From the NCBI RefSeq assembly GCF_039793925.1, contig NZ_JBAMME010000199.1:62001-126000 (forward strand): a stretch of 64,000 bases of DNA. Reading direction: 5' to 3'. Source of the stretch: Thermogutta sp039793925 (lineage in GTDB: Bacteria > Planctomycetota > Planctomycetia > Pirellulales > Thermoguttaceae). Positions 7,712-16,052 of the stretch are shown here, in pieces (positions within the stretch are counted from its first letter, which is position 1; each line of letters begins with the position of its first letter). Below the pieces are notes generated by a model. The model was given only the letters and a program-made list of their open reading frames with translations, made no database searches and was not told the origin of the DNA. Made by a program: the position numbers and the translations under genes.

Positions 7712-10213
7712 TTACCCGTTGCGCCGGTGGCGGGCGCGTAGTGCCGACCGCACAGTGTGCAAGGCTTGGGCCATTTCCTCGATTTCCGGCGCCGTGGGTG
7801 TGTGATTGCCAAATCGGAACCGGTAATACAGCTCGACAATTCGACGGGCGGATGCAGTCCAACCATCATACTGGGACGATGCGCCGGCAAACTGAAGTTG
7901 GGCTACACGCTCGACAAAGGCTCGGGGGGTCTCGGCGGGTAAACGCTGCGCGTACGCGCGCTGGAGCATCCGCTCGAGCTCCCTATGCACCTGGACGACG
8001 ACATTGTCCGCAAGTGGAGCCCAGCTCCGACGAAGCGGCAATTTTTTGATGATCCAGATCCGGCGTAAAGGATCTCTCCAGACCCAAAGAAGGCCGACTG
8101 CACCGAAAATCAGGACTGCCAAGATACCACCTAAAGCGTACCACTCGAGAAATGGCGTCAGCGCCCGCCGCATCGCTGCACCGGCGGAATGGAGGGTTTC
8201 CCGCCACCGTTCCGGTCGGACAAGGGTTTCGATTCCCTCCTGAACGCGACGGCGGACCGGTTGGTAGACCTCCGATTGTTGCGTGACCTTGTCCAGTTGC
8301 ATCACGTACTTGAGCCAGATGTAGTCGAGGAACGTGTAGGTGGTCCAAAGGCGTTGCCAGAAGGTTTGGTTTTCTCCCGCGCGAATGGCCGTGGAGGGCG
8401 TCGGGTCAAGGCGAAGCCATGCCCCGTATTTCCACACTTCCGGCGGCTTGCCACCCAGCAGTTCGGGAGAGAGCTTGTCGGGGCTGAGATAAGCTTCCAC
8501 CCAGGCGTGGGCATCGCGCTGCCGGGCCTGATAGAATCCCCCCAGTGTGTTGAACTCCTCCGTTTTGTACCCAATGACGATTCGCGTGGGGATTCCCCGG
8601 CAACGTAGAAGGAGTGCCAACGCTGTGGCGAAATATTCGCAATGTCCTTTCCGTGTTTCAGTGAGAAAATCGACCACAGGATCAAGCTGAGGATCACGCG
8701 CGACCGCCTCGCCGGAGTATTGAAACTTGCCCGAAAAGGCCAGAATCTGCTCGAAATGCTTGGCAATGTGGAAGTGATCTTCCTCAGGCCAGGGTGCCTC
8801 TTTGGCCCACTTGGTGGCGAGTTGCTCCAAACGATCCCACCCCCGTCTGTAATACAGCTCACGATGGACCACGAAACGCCCGCCCCACCAATCGGGCTGG
8901 AAAATGATCCAGGGAAGTTGCAGAAAAGGGCCCTGTAGCACCGGCTCCGGGGCCGGGACAAGATCAGCCAGGCGGTTGAACTCCAAGGCTGATGTGGTCA
9001 TCTCAATAGTAGCCCGCCGATCCTGTTCTGTAACTCTCAGGACCCGGGTACGATCAGTATCGTAAAGCAGAGGGGAATCGTCCCATTTGCCCACCGGCCA
9101 AATGGCGAAAACCTCCGAACCCTGGGTGCGTTCCAGAACAACTCTTTGCAGGAAGAGTGATTGCCCTGGTCCACGGAAAAGCGGTTGAAGAGGACGAGTC
9201 TCGTTTTGGACAAAGAAGGGATTCAATGACCAATGTTTCTCGTAGTAGGCCTGGAGCGATCCACCTCGCAGATAGAGCGGTCCCACATATCCCAGTGGCT
9301 TTCCGTCGAGGGTCGCGAGCTCCACTCGCATCACAGGCGTAGGGTCGTCCAGGAGGTCCCCCACCTCCTCTAAAGTGACTGCGGCATCGAAACCCACCGT
9401 TCGGAGAGGTGCGGGCGCAAGACCCGGCCAGGGACGCGTGCTGAGTCGCGGAACGATAAGAAACACGAGCCCGCTGAAAAGGGCGGAACTGACCACCAGG
9501 CGGGCCACTCTGCCCAGCAATCCCCAGTTGATCCCGAGCGGCGAACGCGGATCAGGCGGATCCCCCATCACAGCAATGATCACCGTCGGGAATGCGTCGT
9601 TCTCCTGGGAGCCCATGCGACCCACGTGCTGGTTGCTCACCATACCCCATTCACCAAAATACGTCACCAGGAGGAGGGCCGTGAGGGCCAAAATCAGATA
9701 CACGACCAGCAGTAATCCGAAAATGACCCCGTGAAAAAACGCGCAGGCGGAGACGACCTGAAAAATGCTCAGCATGAGCAAATAGCGGTAGATCCGGACG
9801 TCCTTTCGCTGGAACTGCAGGACACACTGAATGTACACCAAAAGATTAGCCACAATCAGAACATGGAGTGGCCCGGAATACCGGAGCACGTCGAACCCCG
9901 TGATCACCAGCGCGCCAACCAAAAGGATGTTGGTAACCCACCCGGGGAAAGCAAAGATTCTCCCTAGGTCAACCAATAGCAAACTGGCGAGAGAAGCGAC
10001 TAGAGCCAGCGACATCAACCAGCGTGATTGCTGGCCCATCGCCAAAAGGAACGTCCCCAGCGCCGCCAGCGCCGCCATATTGATCTGCAGCAGGCGCGTG
10101 AGCCAGGTGCTGACGGTCTGGTGGCGTCTCTCCCTGTTGATTGCGATCGGCCCGTCACGACCTGGCGACGGTTTGGTATTCAAAAATGTTGTCAAGGTTC
10201 CCAGATGTGACAT
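7712..10213 (-). CDS. membrane transglutaminase-like protein (TgpA type)
   Basis: This is a DUF3488/transglutaminase/DUF4129 membrane protein. About eight N-terminal membrane segments (roughly residues 40-260) precede a large extracytoplasmic region. The papain-like transglutaminase core shows Cys525 in GHCEYFATALALLLRCRGIP, His569 in DAHAWVEAYL and Asp603 in WLRLDPTPS, so the triad is complete. Another membrane segment near residue 700 leads to a cytoplasmic C-terminal domain. The chosen start (MSHLGTLTTF) overlaps the end of the upstream DUF58 gene by 59 bases; a longer frame runs 61 codons further up but looks unlike the family. The pair is usually linked to a MoxR ATPase, which is not here. 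Confidence 0.88.
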   Translation of the reverse strand: MSHLGTLTTFLNTKPSPGRDGPIAINRERRHQTVSTWLTRLLQINMAALAALGTFLLAMGQQSRWLMSLALVASLASLLLVDLGRIFAFPGWVTNILLVGALVITGFDVLRYSGPLHVLIVANLLVYIQCVLQFQRKDVRIYRYLLMLSIFQVVSACAFFHGVIFGLLLVVYLILALTALLLVTYFGEWGMVSNQHVGRMGSQENDAFPTVIIAVMGDPPDPRSPLGINWGLLGRVARLVVSSALFSGLVFLIVPRLSTRPWPGLAPAPLRTVGFDAAVTLEEVGDLLDDPTPVMRVELATLDGKPLGYVGPLYLRGGSLQAYYEKHWSLNPFFVQNETRPLQPLFRGPGQSLFLQRVVLERTQGSEVFAIWPVGKWDDSPLLYDTDRTRVLRVTEQDRRATIEMTTSALEFNRLADLVPAPEPVLQGPFLQLPWIIFQPDWWGGRFVVHRELYYRRGWDRLEQLATKWAKEAPWPEEDHFHIAKHFEQILAFSGKFQYSGEAVARDPQLDPVVDFLTETRKGHCEYFATALALLLRCRGIPTRIVIGYKTEEFNTLGGFYQARQRDAHAWVEAYLSPDKLSPELLGGKPPEVWKYGAWLRLDPTPSTAIRAGENQTFWQRLWTTYTFLDYIWLKYVMQLDKVTQQSEVYQPVRRRVQEGIETLVRPERWRETLHSAGAAMRRALTPFLEWYALGGILAVLIFGAVGLLWVWRDPLRRIWIIKKLPLRRSWAPLADNVVVQVHRELERMLQRAYAQRLPAETPRAFVERVAQLQFAGASSQYDGWTASARRIVELYYRFRFGNHTPTAPEIEEMAQALHTVRSALRARHRRNG

Positions 10214-11411
10214 CAATGACTTCCAGCCGAAAATCTCGCGAGAGGGTACTCGCTTGCCCGGAACGGGCTGCCAGGGCGTCCCTTTGGACGGACTGGCCCC
10301 TTCTATCACCAGATAAACCGGGTCGAAATTGCAAGGGACTTGTGGTGACCAGAAGAAAATCGGCGTGTTGGGGGCTTTTCTGACGAGCCTCCGCAAACAG
10401 GGTCACCAGGCGATCCTCCTCCGAAGGCTCGGCTCTGGTCAAAACGTCCATTGCCCGTTCCAGAAATCCGGGCGAAGCGGGTCCGCCCAACCAGACGACA
10501 TCTTCTGCGCTGACGCCCAGAAGGAGGGAGCCTCCCCCTTTCCGACAGAGATCGTGGATCACGGTGGCGACGAAACTGATCGCCTTTTCCACGTCCTCTT
10601 CACTTTTGAAAACGTCCTGGCTCTCGGGTTGATTGGCACGACAGCACAGGTTGAGTAGGACGGTCAGATGCTGCTCACGAGGGCGGTCGAATTGCCGCAC
10701 CAGCAGTTCCCCATGTCGAGCCGAACTTCGCCAATGAACCAGGCGGGGACTATCGCCGGCCTGCCAGCTTCGAAGTCCGTAAAAATCTCCCGACACTCGG
10801 TCCGCACACCTTTCGGCCCGGCTTCCGCCCTCAAATGTGAAATGTTGACGCCGCCGCCAATTCTCGGTGAGTCGTCCCAGTCGGGGACACACGCTGATTC
10901 GGTCATAGAGGTCGACCTGGCGACGAGCTTCAAACAATCCAAGAGGGAAGCGAGTTGTCAAAACGAGCGGACCGAGCGTGTAGCATCCGCGTCGGCCAAT
11001 CCTTCCCCGGTAAGCCAGGGTTTGAGGGCAGGTGCCATCCACGTAGGGGAAAAACACCCGAACGCTCTTGGTGTCCGCGTTCGGATCCGAACTGTCTCGC
11101 TGCACGGAATCCAATACAGAAACCATCCACACCTTGCCTCGGGGTGGAGAAACGGCCAATTGGAGGTCCACAACCAGCAGATCCCCCGCGCATATTTGGG
11201 CGGGGACTCTCCGGCGGACGGATAGGTGGCGTATATTCCGCCCCGCCATACGCCAGCTTAAGAACAGCGGCGCGGCGATCAGGCCAGCCAGAAGCAGCAG
11301 CAGATTAACCTGCCGCACCATGGCGGCCAGAAAGATACCCACCACCAGGAAAGCATAATAACGCCCCACCGGCGTGAGACTAACGGTTATTTTGGCTCGC
11401 GTGCTCATCAC
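10155..11411 (-). CDS. DUF58 domain membrane protein
   Basis: Two membrane segments occur in the first 55 residues (AFLVVGIFLAAMV and LLLLLAGLIAAPLFL), followed by a beta-rich region and the DUF58 signature GDFYGLRSWQAGDSPRLVHWRSSARHGELLVRQFD. A von Willebrand A-like fold follows. DUF58 proteins normally work with MoxR AAA ATPases and TgpA-type transglutaminases in envelope assembly or maturation. Here it directly precedes and overlaps the transglutaminase gene. At 418 aa it is family-normal. The start ATGATGAGC could be either ATG. The biochemical role is not known. Confidence 0.88.
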   Translation of the reverse strand: MMSTRAKITVSLTPVGRYYAFLVVGIFLAAMVRQVNLLLLLAGLIAAPLFLSWRMAGRNIRHLSVRRRVPAQICAGDLLVVDLQLAVSPPRGKVWMVSVLDSVQRDSSDPNADTKSVRVFFPYVDGTCPQTLAYRGRIGRRGCYTLGPLVLTTRFPLGLFEARRQVDLYDRISVCPRLGRLTENWRRRQHFTFEGGSRAERCADRVSGDFYGLRSWQAGDSPRLVHWRSSARHGELLVRQFDRPREQHLTVLLNLCCRANQPESQDVFKSEEDVEKAISFVATVIHDLCRKGGGSLLLGVSAEDVVWLGGPASPGFLERAMDVLTRAEPSEEDRLVTLFAEARQKSPQHADFLLVTTSPLQFRPGLSGDRRGQSVQRDALAARSGQASTLSRDFRLEVIDVTSGNLDNIFEYQTVARS

Positions 11412-11482
11412 GCATCAATTATAAGCGAGCCTGGCCGTCGGGATGTTGTCGTCTTTGTGTGAATAATAAGCAAAGTGTTGCC

Positions 11483-12628
11483 TCACCCAGTGGGCTGGTC
11501 CGATGAGCCGTGACGGCGAAGGAATTCGTCCCGGAGTTGGCGGACCAACTCCTCCCGCCTTTCAAACAACCGTTTGAGGGGGCGGCGGGAGCGTCGGGTC
11601 AGAGCGTACGACGTGAGAAGCGGCATGGCCACAGTGGAATCAATGTAACACACCACCGAGTCCGGCACACGATCGGGATCGACCTTTCCCCAGCTCACCG
11701 CTTCTTGAGGGGTAGCCCCGGAGAGTCCACCGGTATCCGGCCGCGCGTCGGTAAATTGCAGGAAATAATCGTGGCCTTTCGTCTCAATTTCCAGAATATC
11801 GGTCACATGAGGAGCCGTTTGAAGCACGAAGTTCTTGGGACTTCCTCCGCCGAAAATGACCACTGCTGAGCGGCGTCCTTCCTGCTTCGACCAGTAGTAA
11901 ATGGCCGCCGTCTCGTTGACGTCGGCAAGAGGATCGAGTACGAGCTGCGAATCGCGAAAGCGCTCGGCGGCGGCCACCATCCCGATGGTGGAGTCGCCCG
12001 GAGAACTAGTGTAGACCGGCACACCGCAACGGTAGGCTGCAGCGAGCACGGAAACGTGCGGAAGTCCCGCCTTCTCCTCGGCTTCCGCCGCGTATTTCCC
12101 CATGTGATGGTGCAGCTCGGCAGTGGTAAGTCGGCCCTGAAATTCTGGGCGAACGAGCATTTCCTGGACCCGCCGGTCCGTTTCAATCAAGCATTCGTCG
12201 AGGGAAAGAAGCACATCGTAAATCCGCACCACACCCACCTCATGGAGATAACGATCGTCGTAGCGGAAGTCCCCGGCCACCAGTTTGTAATTAAACGCAA
12301 AGTGAAGGTCGTGGTAGAGATTGGCGCCCGTGCTCACAATCCAGTCCACGAAACCGGCCTCGATGAGCGGGACAATGCAGGAAGGCCCCAGTCCAGCGGG
12401 AGTGAGGGCGCCGGCCAGCGATATTCCGACCGTCACCTCCGGTTCGAGCATTTTTCGGGTGAATAGTTGGAGCGCTTCTCTCAACCTTCCGGCGTTGTAC
12501 GCCAGAAAGCACTGATCGATCAGGTCAGCCGCCGACTCATCACCTTTTATCTCTGGGGGCAGAATGCGTCGGCCGGAAAGCAGCATGTCGTGTTCGGATT
12601 TATGGTTTCGTCGTGGGCAATCCTTCAT
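11483..12628 (-). CDS. deoxyhypusine synthase-family protein
   Basis: It belongs to the DHS family (NAD-dependent aminobutyl transfer from spermidine). Family motifs are seen: LAGALTPAG, DWIVSTGANLYHDLHFA, YTSSPGDSTIGM, FGGGSPKNFVLQ and PQEAVSWGKVDPD. The last carries Lys315, equivalent to the catalytic lysine of eukaryotic DHS. At 381 aa it is full length. Bacteria lack eIF5A, so bacterial members are thought to act on polyamines, for example making homospermidine. The start at ATG 12628 is preceded by GGAG at 10 bases; a TTG five codons upstream has no site. No other polyamine gene is adjacent. Confidence 0.85.
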   Translation of the reverse strand: MKDCPRRNHKSEHDMLLSGRRILPPEIKGDESAADLIDQCFLAYNAGRLREALQLFTRKMLEPEVTVGISLAGALTPAGLGPSCIVPLIEAGFVDWIVSTGANLYHDLHFAFNYKLVAGDFRYDDRYLHEVGVVRIYDVLLSLDECLIETDRRVQEMLVRPEFQGRLTTAELHHHMGKYAAEAEEKAGLPHVSVLAAAYRCGVPVYTSSPGDSTIGMVAAAERFRDSQLVLDPLADVNETAAIYYWSKQEGRRSAVVIFGGGSPKNFVLQTAPHVTDILEIETKGHDYFLQFTDARPDTGGLSGATPQEAVSWGKVDPDRVPDSVVCYIDSTVAMPLLTSYALTRRSRRPLKRLFERREELVRQLRDEFLRRHGSSDQPTG

Positions 12629-13192
12629 CGCGGAGAACTCCAAAGGATTGTTTGTCCAACTGTTTTTCGAAGCTTAAACCCGTAAGCGTCCGGGGTGCTC
12701 GGGCCGGCTATCTCCTGCGAAAACAAGTTCGACAGAAACGAAGCAAGCCGCGTTCCGTGGCTGGGCACAATTTCCGCGTTTCTTGGTGGCTTGCTCACAC
12801 CGGTGTTGGAGGTACCCCGAGGAAGTCTGTAGGAAGAGTTAATTAAACCCCAAAAATCGGGGGTTAGAAAGGGCCCAAGCGCTGAAATTTTATCGGGGTG
12901 CCACGTCGACACCAGTTAGAAAACGGCGGATTTCCTCTCGGCGGGGCAATTTCTGCCATTTTCATCGAAAAGGTATCGACGCGCCGTCAGTTTTGTCAGC
13001 CAAAAGTGTCCGCGATGAGACCCCGCCAATAATGTCTTGTGCGTTGTGCGCTTGACAGCGCCGGCGCAATAAGGGAGGCGCAGATTCCCAATCCCGCATC
13101 GATTTTGAGTCTTGCGGTGCACAAACGGCTGCTCATCGGCAGATTTCCGAGATGGTAGGTGGACGGTTCTCAGCGATTCGGGAGGTGACGCT
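12629..13192. other. divergent intergenic region
   Basis: About 560 bases between two divergent genes. I see no coding frame I trust. A small dyad AACCCC/GGGGTT sits near 12846-12865, and a lone TTGACA at 13052-13057 lacks a matching -10 box. Confidence 0.4.
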
Positions 13193-14470
13193 ATGAGGCG
13201 GTTCGTTCGACCTCTGGTTCTCGTGGCCCTGGGATTAATGCTGCTGTGGGGCCACCCGGTTCTCGCAGAAGAGTCCGGAAAGGCAGCAAAACCGCAAAAC
13301 ATCATCCTCATTGGATGGGATGGTGCACAACGGGCGCACGTGATGGAATGTTTGCAACGCGGGGAGCTCCCCAACCTCCAACAGCTCGCCAAAGAAGGGG
13401 CCCTCGTCAACATCGACGTCGTCACGGGGGCGACCGACACCAAAGCCGGGTGGACGCAGATCCTTACAGGTTACAATCCTGAAGTCACAGGGGTCTACAG
13501 CAACGGGCGATACCGGGATGTTCCCAAGGGCCTGAGCGTTTTTGAGCGTCTCAAGGAGCATTTCGGCCCCGATTTTGTGTGTGTCGCGGTGATCGGTAAG
13601 CGGGAGCACTGCGGTGAAATCCGGGAGCCATTCAAACGGCAGATTACTGATGAGGAAGCGGCCAAGATTCAGAGCCAACGTGAAGCGCAAGCCAAGCAAC
13701 AGGCGCAGGCCCGACAACAAGGCCAGCAAAAACAGCAGGCGCAGCCCGGTCAAGCAGGCCAGAGGCGGGCTCAGCAGAAAGCTGGGCAGCCAGCCCAACC
13801 CGGCGCAGGTCGGCAAGTCATTGGTCGGGTTGTCGAAGAGAACGGCGTCAAATATCTCGTTTTCGAAGGCTCGCCGTATTACACCATGCACAAAGCCTGC
13901 GATGTTTGGGAATATGGTTTGATGGAGGACGAGAAAGTCGGTTCGCGGGCTATTGAGCTTTTGGAAAAGTACCGCGATAAGCCGTTTTTCTTCTTTGTGC
14001 ATTTTGCGTCTGTGGATCATCAGGGGCATCGCTTCGGAGAAAATTCTAAGGAGTACAACGATGCCCTCATCTCCAACGACGCATGGCTGGGCAAGATCGT
14101 TGAAAAGCTGAAAGAGCTTGGTCTGTACGATAAGACACTCATTTATGTGACGGCTGACCACGGATTCAATGAAGGAACCACGAACCACAGTTATGCCCCT
14201 TATGTGTTCCTGGCGACAAACGATCCCCTGGTGAAGCGGGATGGGATGCGGCAGGACATTGCTCCGACAATTCTTGCGCGGTTTGGAGTGGACCTGAGCA
14301 AGCTTCAGCCGCCGCTGGACGGCGAACCGTTGACGCAGCCCGCTACGAAGCCGGTTTTAAAAGCTCCGGAAACCCCACCGGCAAGAGCCCAGGGAGTCCG
14401 GGCACAGAGGCGGGGAGGGCAGCGACGCGCTCAACAAGGTCAGGCGGCACCCGCCACACAGGCTCCCTAA
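13193..14470 (+). CDS. secreted alkaline phosphatase-superfamily phosphodiesterase
   Basis: A signal peptide (MRRFVRPLVLVALGLMLLWG, cut near VLAEE) precedes a type I phosphodiesterase/nucleotide pyrophosphatase-like domain. Metal-site motifs are IILIGWDGAQR, TGATDTKAGWTQILTG (the nucleophile region), FFVHFASVDHQGHRFG and YVTADHGFNEGTTNHSYAPYVF. GGGAGGTGACGCT precedes the ATG. A Gln/Ala-rich low-complexity insert (about residues 160-205) splits the domain, and the C-terminus is again Gln/Ala/Pro-rich. The substrate is unknown: a phosphodiester, or a sulfate ester by superfamily analogy. A strong terminator follows. Confidence 0.85.
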   Translation: MRRFVRPLVLVALGLMLLWGHPVLAEESGKAAKPQNIILIGWDGAQRAHVMECLQRGELPNLQQLAKEGALVNIDVVTGATDTKAGWTQILTGYNPEVTGVYSNGRYRDVPKGLSVFERLKEHFGPDFVCVAVIGKREHCGEIREPFKRQITDEEAAKIQSQREAQAKQQAQARQQGQQKQQAQPGQAGQRRAQQKAGQPAQPGAGRQVIGRVVEENGVKYLVFEGSPYYTMHKACDVWEYGLMEDEKVGSRAIELLEKYRDKPFFFFVHFASVDHQGHRFGENSKEYNDALISNDAWLGKIVEKLKELGLYDKTLIYVTADHGFNEGTTNHSYAPYVFLATNDPLVKRDGMRQDIAPTILARFGVDLSKLQPPLDGEPLTQPATKPVLKAPETPPARAQGVRAQRRGGQRRAQQGQAAPATQAP

Positions 14471-14543
14471 AGGCCAGCGGGCCGTTGATCTGCCGTAGGA
14501 ACACGTGGGAGGCAGAAACCCGTCACCCGTGAGCTCGTCCGTG

Positions 14544-14577
14544 GGTAGGGGTGAAACAACTCGCCCCTACCTTTTTT
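14544..14577 (+). terminator. Rho-independent terminator
   Basis: The 8-bp stem GGTAGGGG (14544-14551) with CCCCTACC (14564-14571) closes a 12-base loop and is followed by TTTTTT. It ends the phosphodiesterase transcript just before the convergent regulator gene. Confidence 0.85.
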
Positions 14578-14596
14578 GTTCGTTTGGCAATATTTT

Positions 14597-15973
14597 TCAT
14601 TCAGAAGGGCCGCTGCGGTTTGAAGGAGATAGGGCTTCCAAGGCCTTGAGCTTGTAAATGAGTGCCCGCCGGCTGATGCCTAACTTTTTAGCGGCCAACG
14701 TTCGGTTGCCGCCGCACTCGGCAAGGGTGGACAGGATTGTTGCCCTTTCCACTGCGGAGAGACGGCCTACCTCAAATTCTCGGGTCACTTCCTGCGCCGA
14801 AGACGCCAGGGCGGCCAGCTCGGGTGGGAGATGCTCCGGAAGGATGATATTTCCCTGCGCGAGCAAGCACGCCCGCTGGATCGCGTTTCGCAATTGCCGC
14901 ACATTTCCCGGCCAGTGATATGAGAGCAGAGCGGCCATCGCCTGTGGTGAAAATCGTACGGGTTGGCGCGCAAACTGACGGCCGAAAAACTCGGCCAGCG
15001 GGAGAATATCCTCACGGCGCTCCTTCAACGGGGGGACAGTGAGTTCCACCACATTGATGCGGAAATAGAGGTCTTCGCGAAACCGCCCGGTTTTTACAAG
15101 TTCCTCGAGATTGCGGTTGGTGGCCGCGAGGAGCCGGAAGTCGGCCTTTACAGGTTTTTCACTGCCAACGGGGATGATCTCTCCAGTTTCCAATGCCCGC
15201 AATAGCTTGGCCTGAACGGTGAGAGGCAGTTCCCCAATTTCGTCAAGAAACAGGGTGCCCCCGTGCGCTGAGCGAAAATATCCTATGCGGTCCGCAGTTG
15301 CCCCGGTAAACGCCCCAGCAACATGCCCGAAAAGCTCGCTCTCGACGAGTGATTCCGGCAAACCTGCGCAATTGGCAGCAACGAATGGGCCCTCTCGTCG
15401 AGAACTCCAGTCGCGAATGAGCCGTGCCACCACCTCCTTTCCACTGCCGCTTGGGCCAAGGATCAAAACTGGGGCCTCTGATTGTGCGACGAGATAAGCT
15501 GTTTCCAGAACCTTCTGAAACGCGGCACTCACGCACACCACGTGGGAAGGCAGCGGCGGTAAACGCGATGTCGTGGCAAGCTCGTCAGCACGCCCCACGT
15601 GATCAAGAATGGCGGTTTCCAATTCCTCAAGATCGACGGGCTTGAGGAGATAATCGACGGCCCCAATCTTCATCGCTTCCACCGCCTCGCGGACATCGCC
15701 GTAAGCAGTGATCAGAATGACCGGGATTTCAGGGTGGTTTTTCCTTAATTCCGGCAAAAATTCCAGCCCCGATTTCCCCGGTAATCGAACGTCCAGAAGC
15801 ACAAGAGCAGGATGTTCTTGAGCCATTCGTTGCCCTGCTTCGGCGGCTGAAGCCGCTTCCATGGTGCGAAAGCCCAGTGACTGCACCACCTCGGCAAACA
15901 GCTTGCGGTGGGCCTCGTCGTCATCCACGATCAGAATCAGCGGCTGCTTGCTGGGGTTACCGCGCATGGGCAT
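14597..15973 (-). CDS. sigma-54-dependent response regulator (NtrC/ZraR-like)
   Basis: Three domains are seen. The receiver has acidic residues in VDDDE and phospho-acceptor Asp61 (LLDVRLPG). The AAA+ sigma-54 activation domain has Walker A GPSGSGKE, an intact GAFTGA loop and LFLDEIGELP. A Fis-type helix-turn-helix closes the protein (NRTLAAKKLGISRRALIYKL). At 458 aa it is normal. It activates RNA polymerase carrying sigma-54. It follows the sensor kinase by about 80 bases, and the cassette starts with a ZraP-like gene behind a GG-N10-GC promoter, so it probably drives that promoter. The start could be either of two ATGs (MPM). Confidence 0.93.
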   Translation of the reverse strand: MPMRGNPSKQPLILIVDDDEAHRKLFAEVVQSLGFRTMEAASAAEAGQRMAQEHPALVLLDVRLPGKSGLEFLPELRKNHPEIPVILITAYGDVREAVEAMKIGAVDYLLKPVDLEELETAILDHVGRADELATTSRLPPLPSHVVCVSAAFQKVLETAYLVAQSEAPVLILGPSGSGKEVVARLIRDWSSRREGPFVAANCAGLPESLVESELFGHVAGAFTGATADRIGYFRSAHGGTLFLDEIGELPLTVQAKLLRALETGEIIPVGSEKPVKADFRLLAATNRNLEELVKTGRFREDLYFRINVVELTVPPLKERREDILPLAEFFGRQFARQPVRFSPQAMAALLSYHWPGNVRQLRNAIQRACLLAQGNIILPEHLPPELAALASSAQEVTREFEVGRLSAVERATILSTLAECGGNRTLAAKKLGISRRALIYKLKALEALSPSNRSGPSE

Positions 15974-16052
15974 GGGATGTAGATGTCAAGGTTATTTTTT
16001 ACCCCAGTCTGGCGTGCGACCAAGCTTCCCGAAAATTGCGTTCTTTGGCCTT

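Noticed and set aside
13052..13057. TTGACA as a promoter for the phosphodiesterase gene
   Set aside because: No acceptable -10 hexamer at 16-18 bases.
12916..13443. Minus-strand frame overlapping the phosphodiesterase start
   Set aside because: Low-complexity translation, no ribosome site, and it crosses a clear signal-peptide gene.
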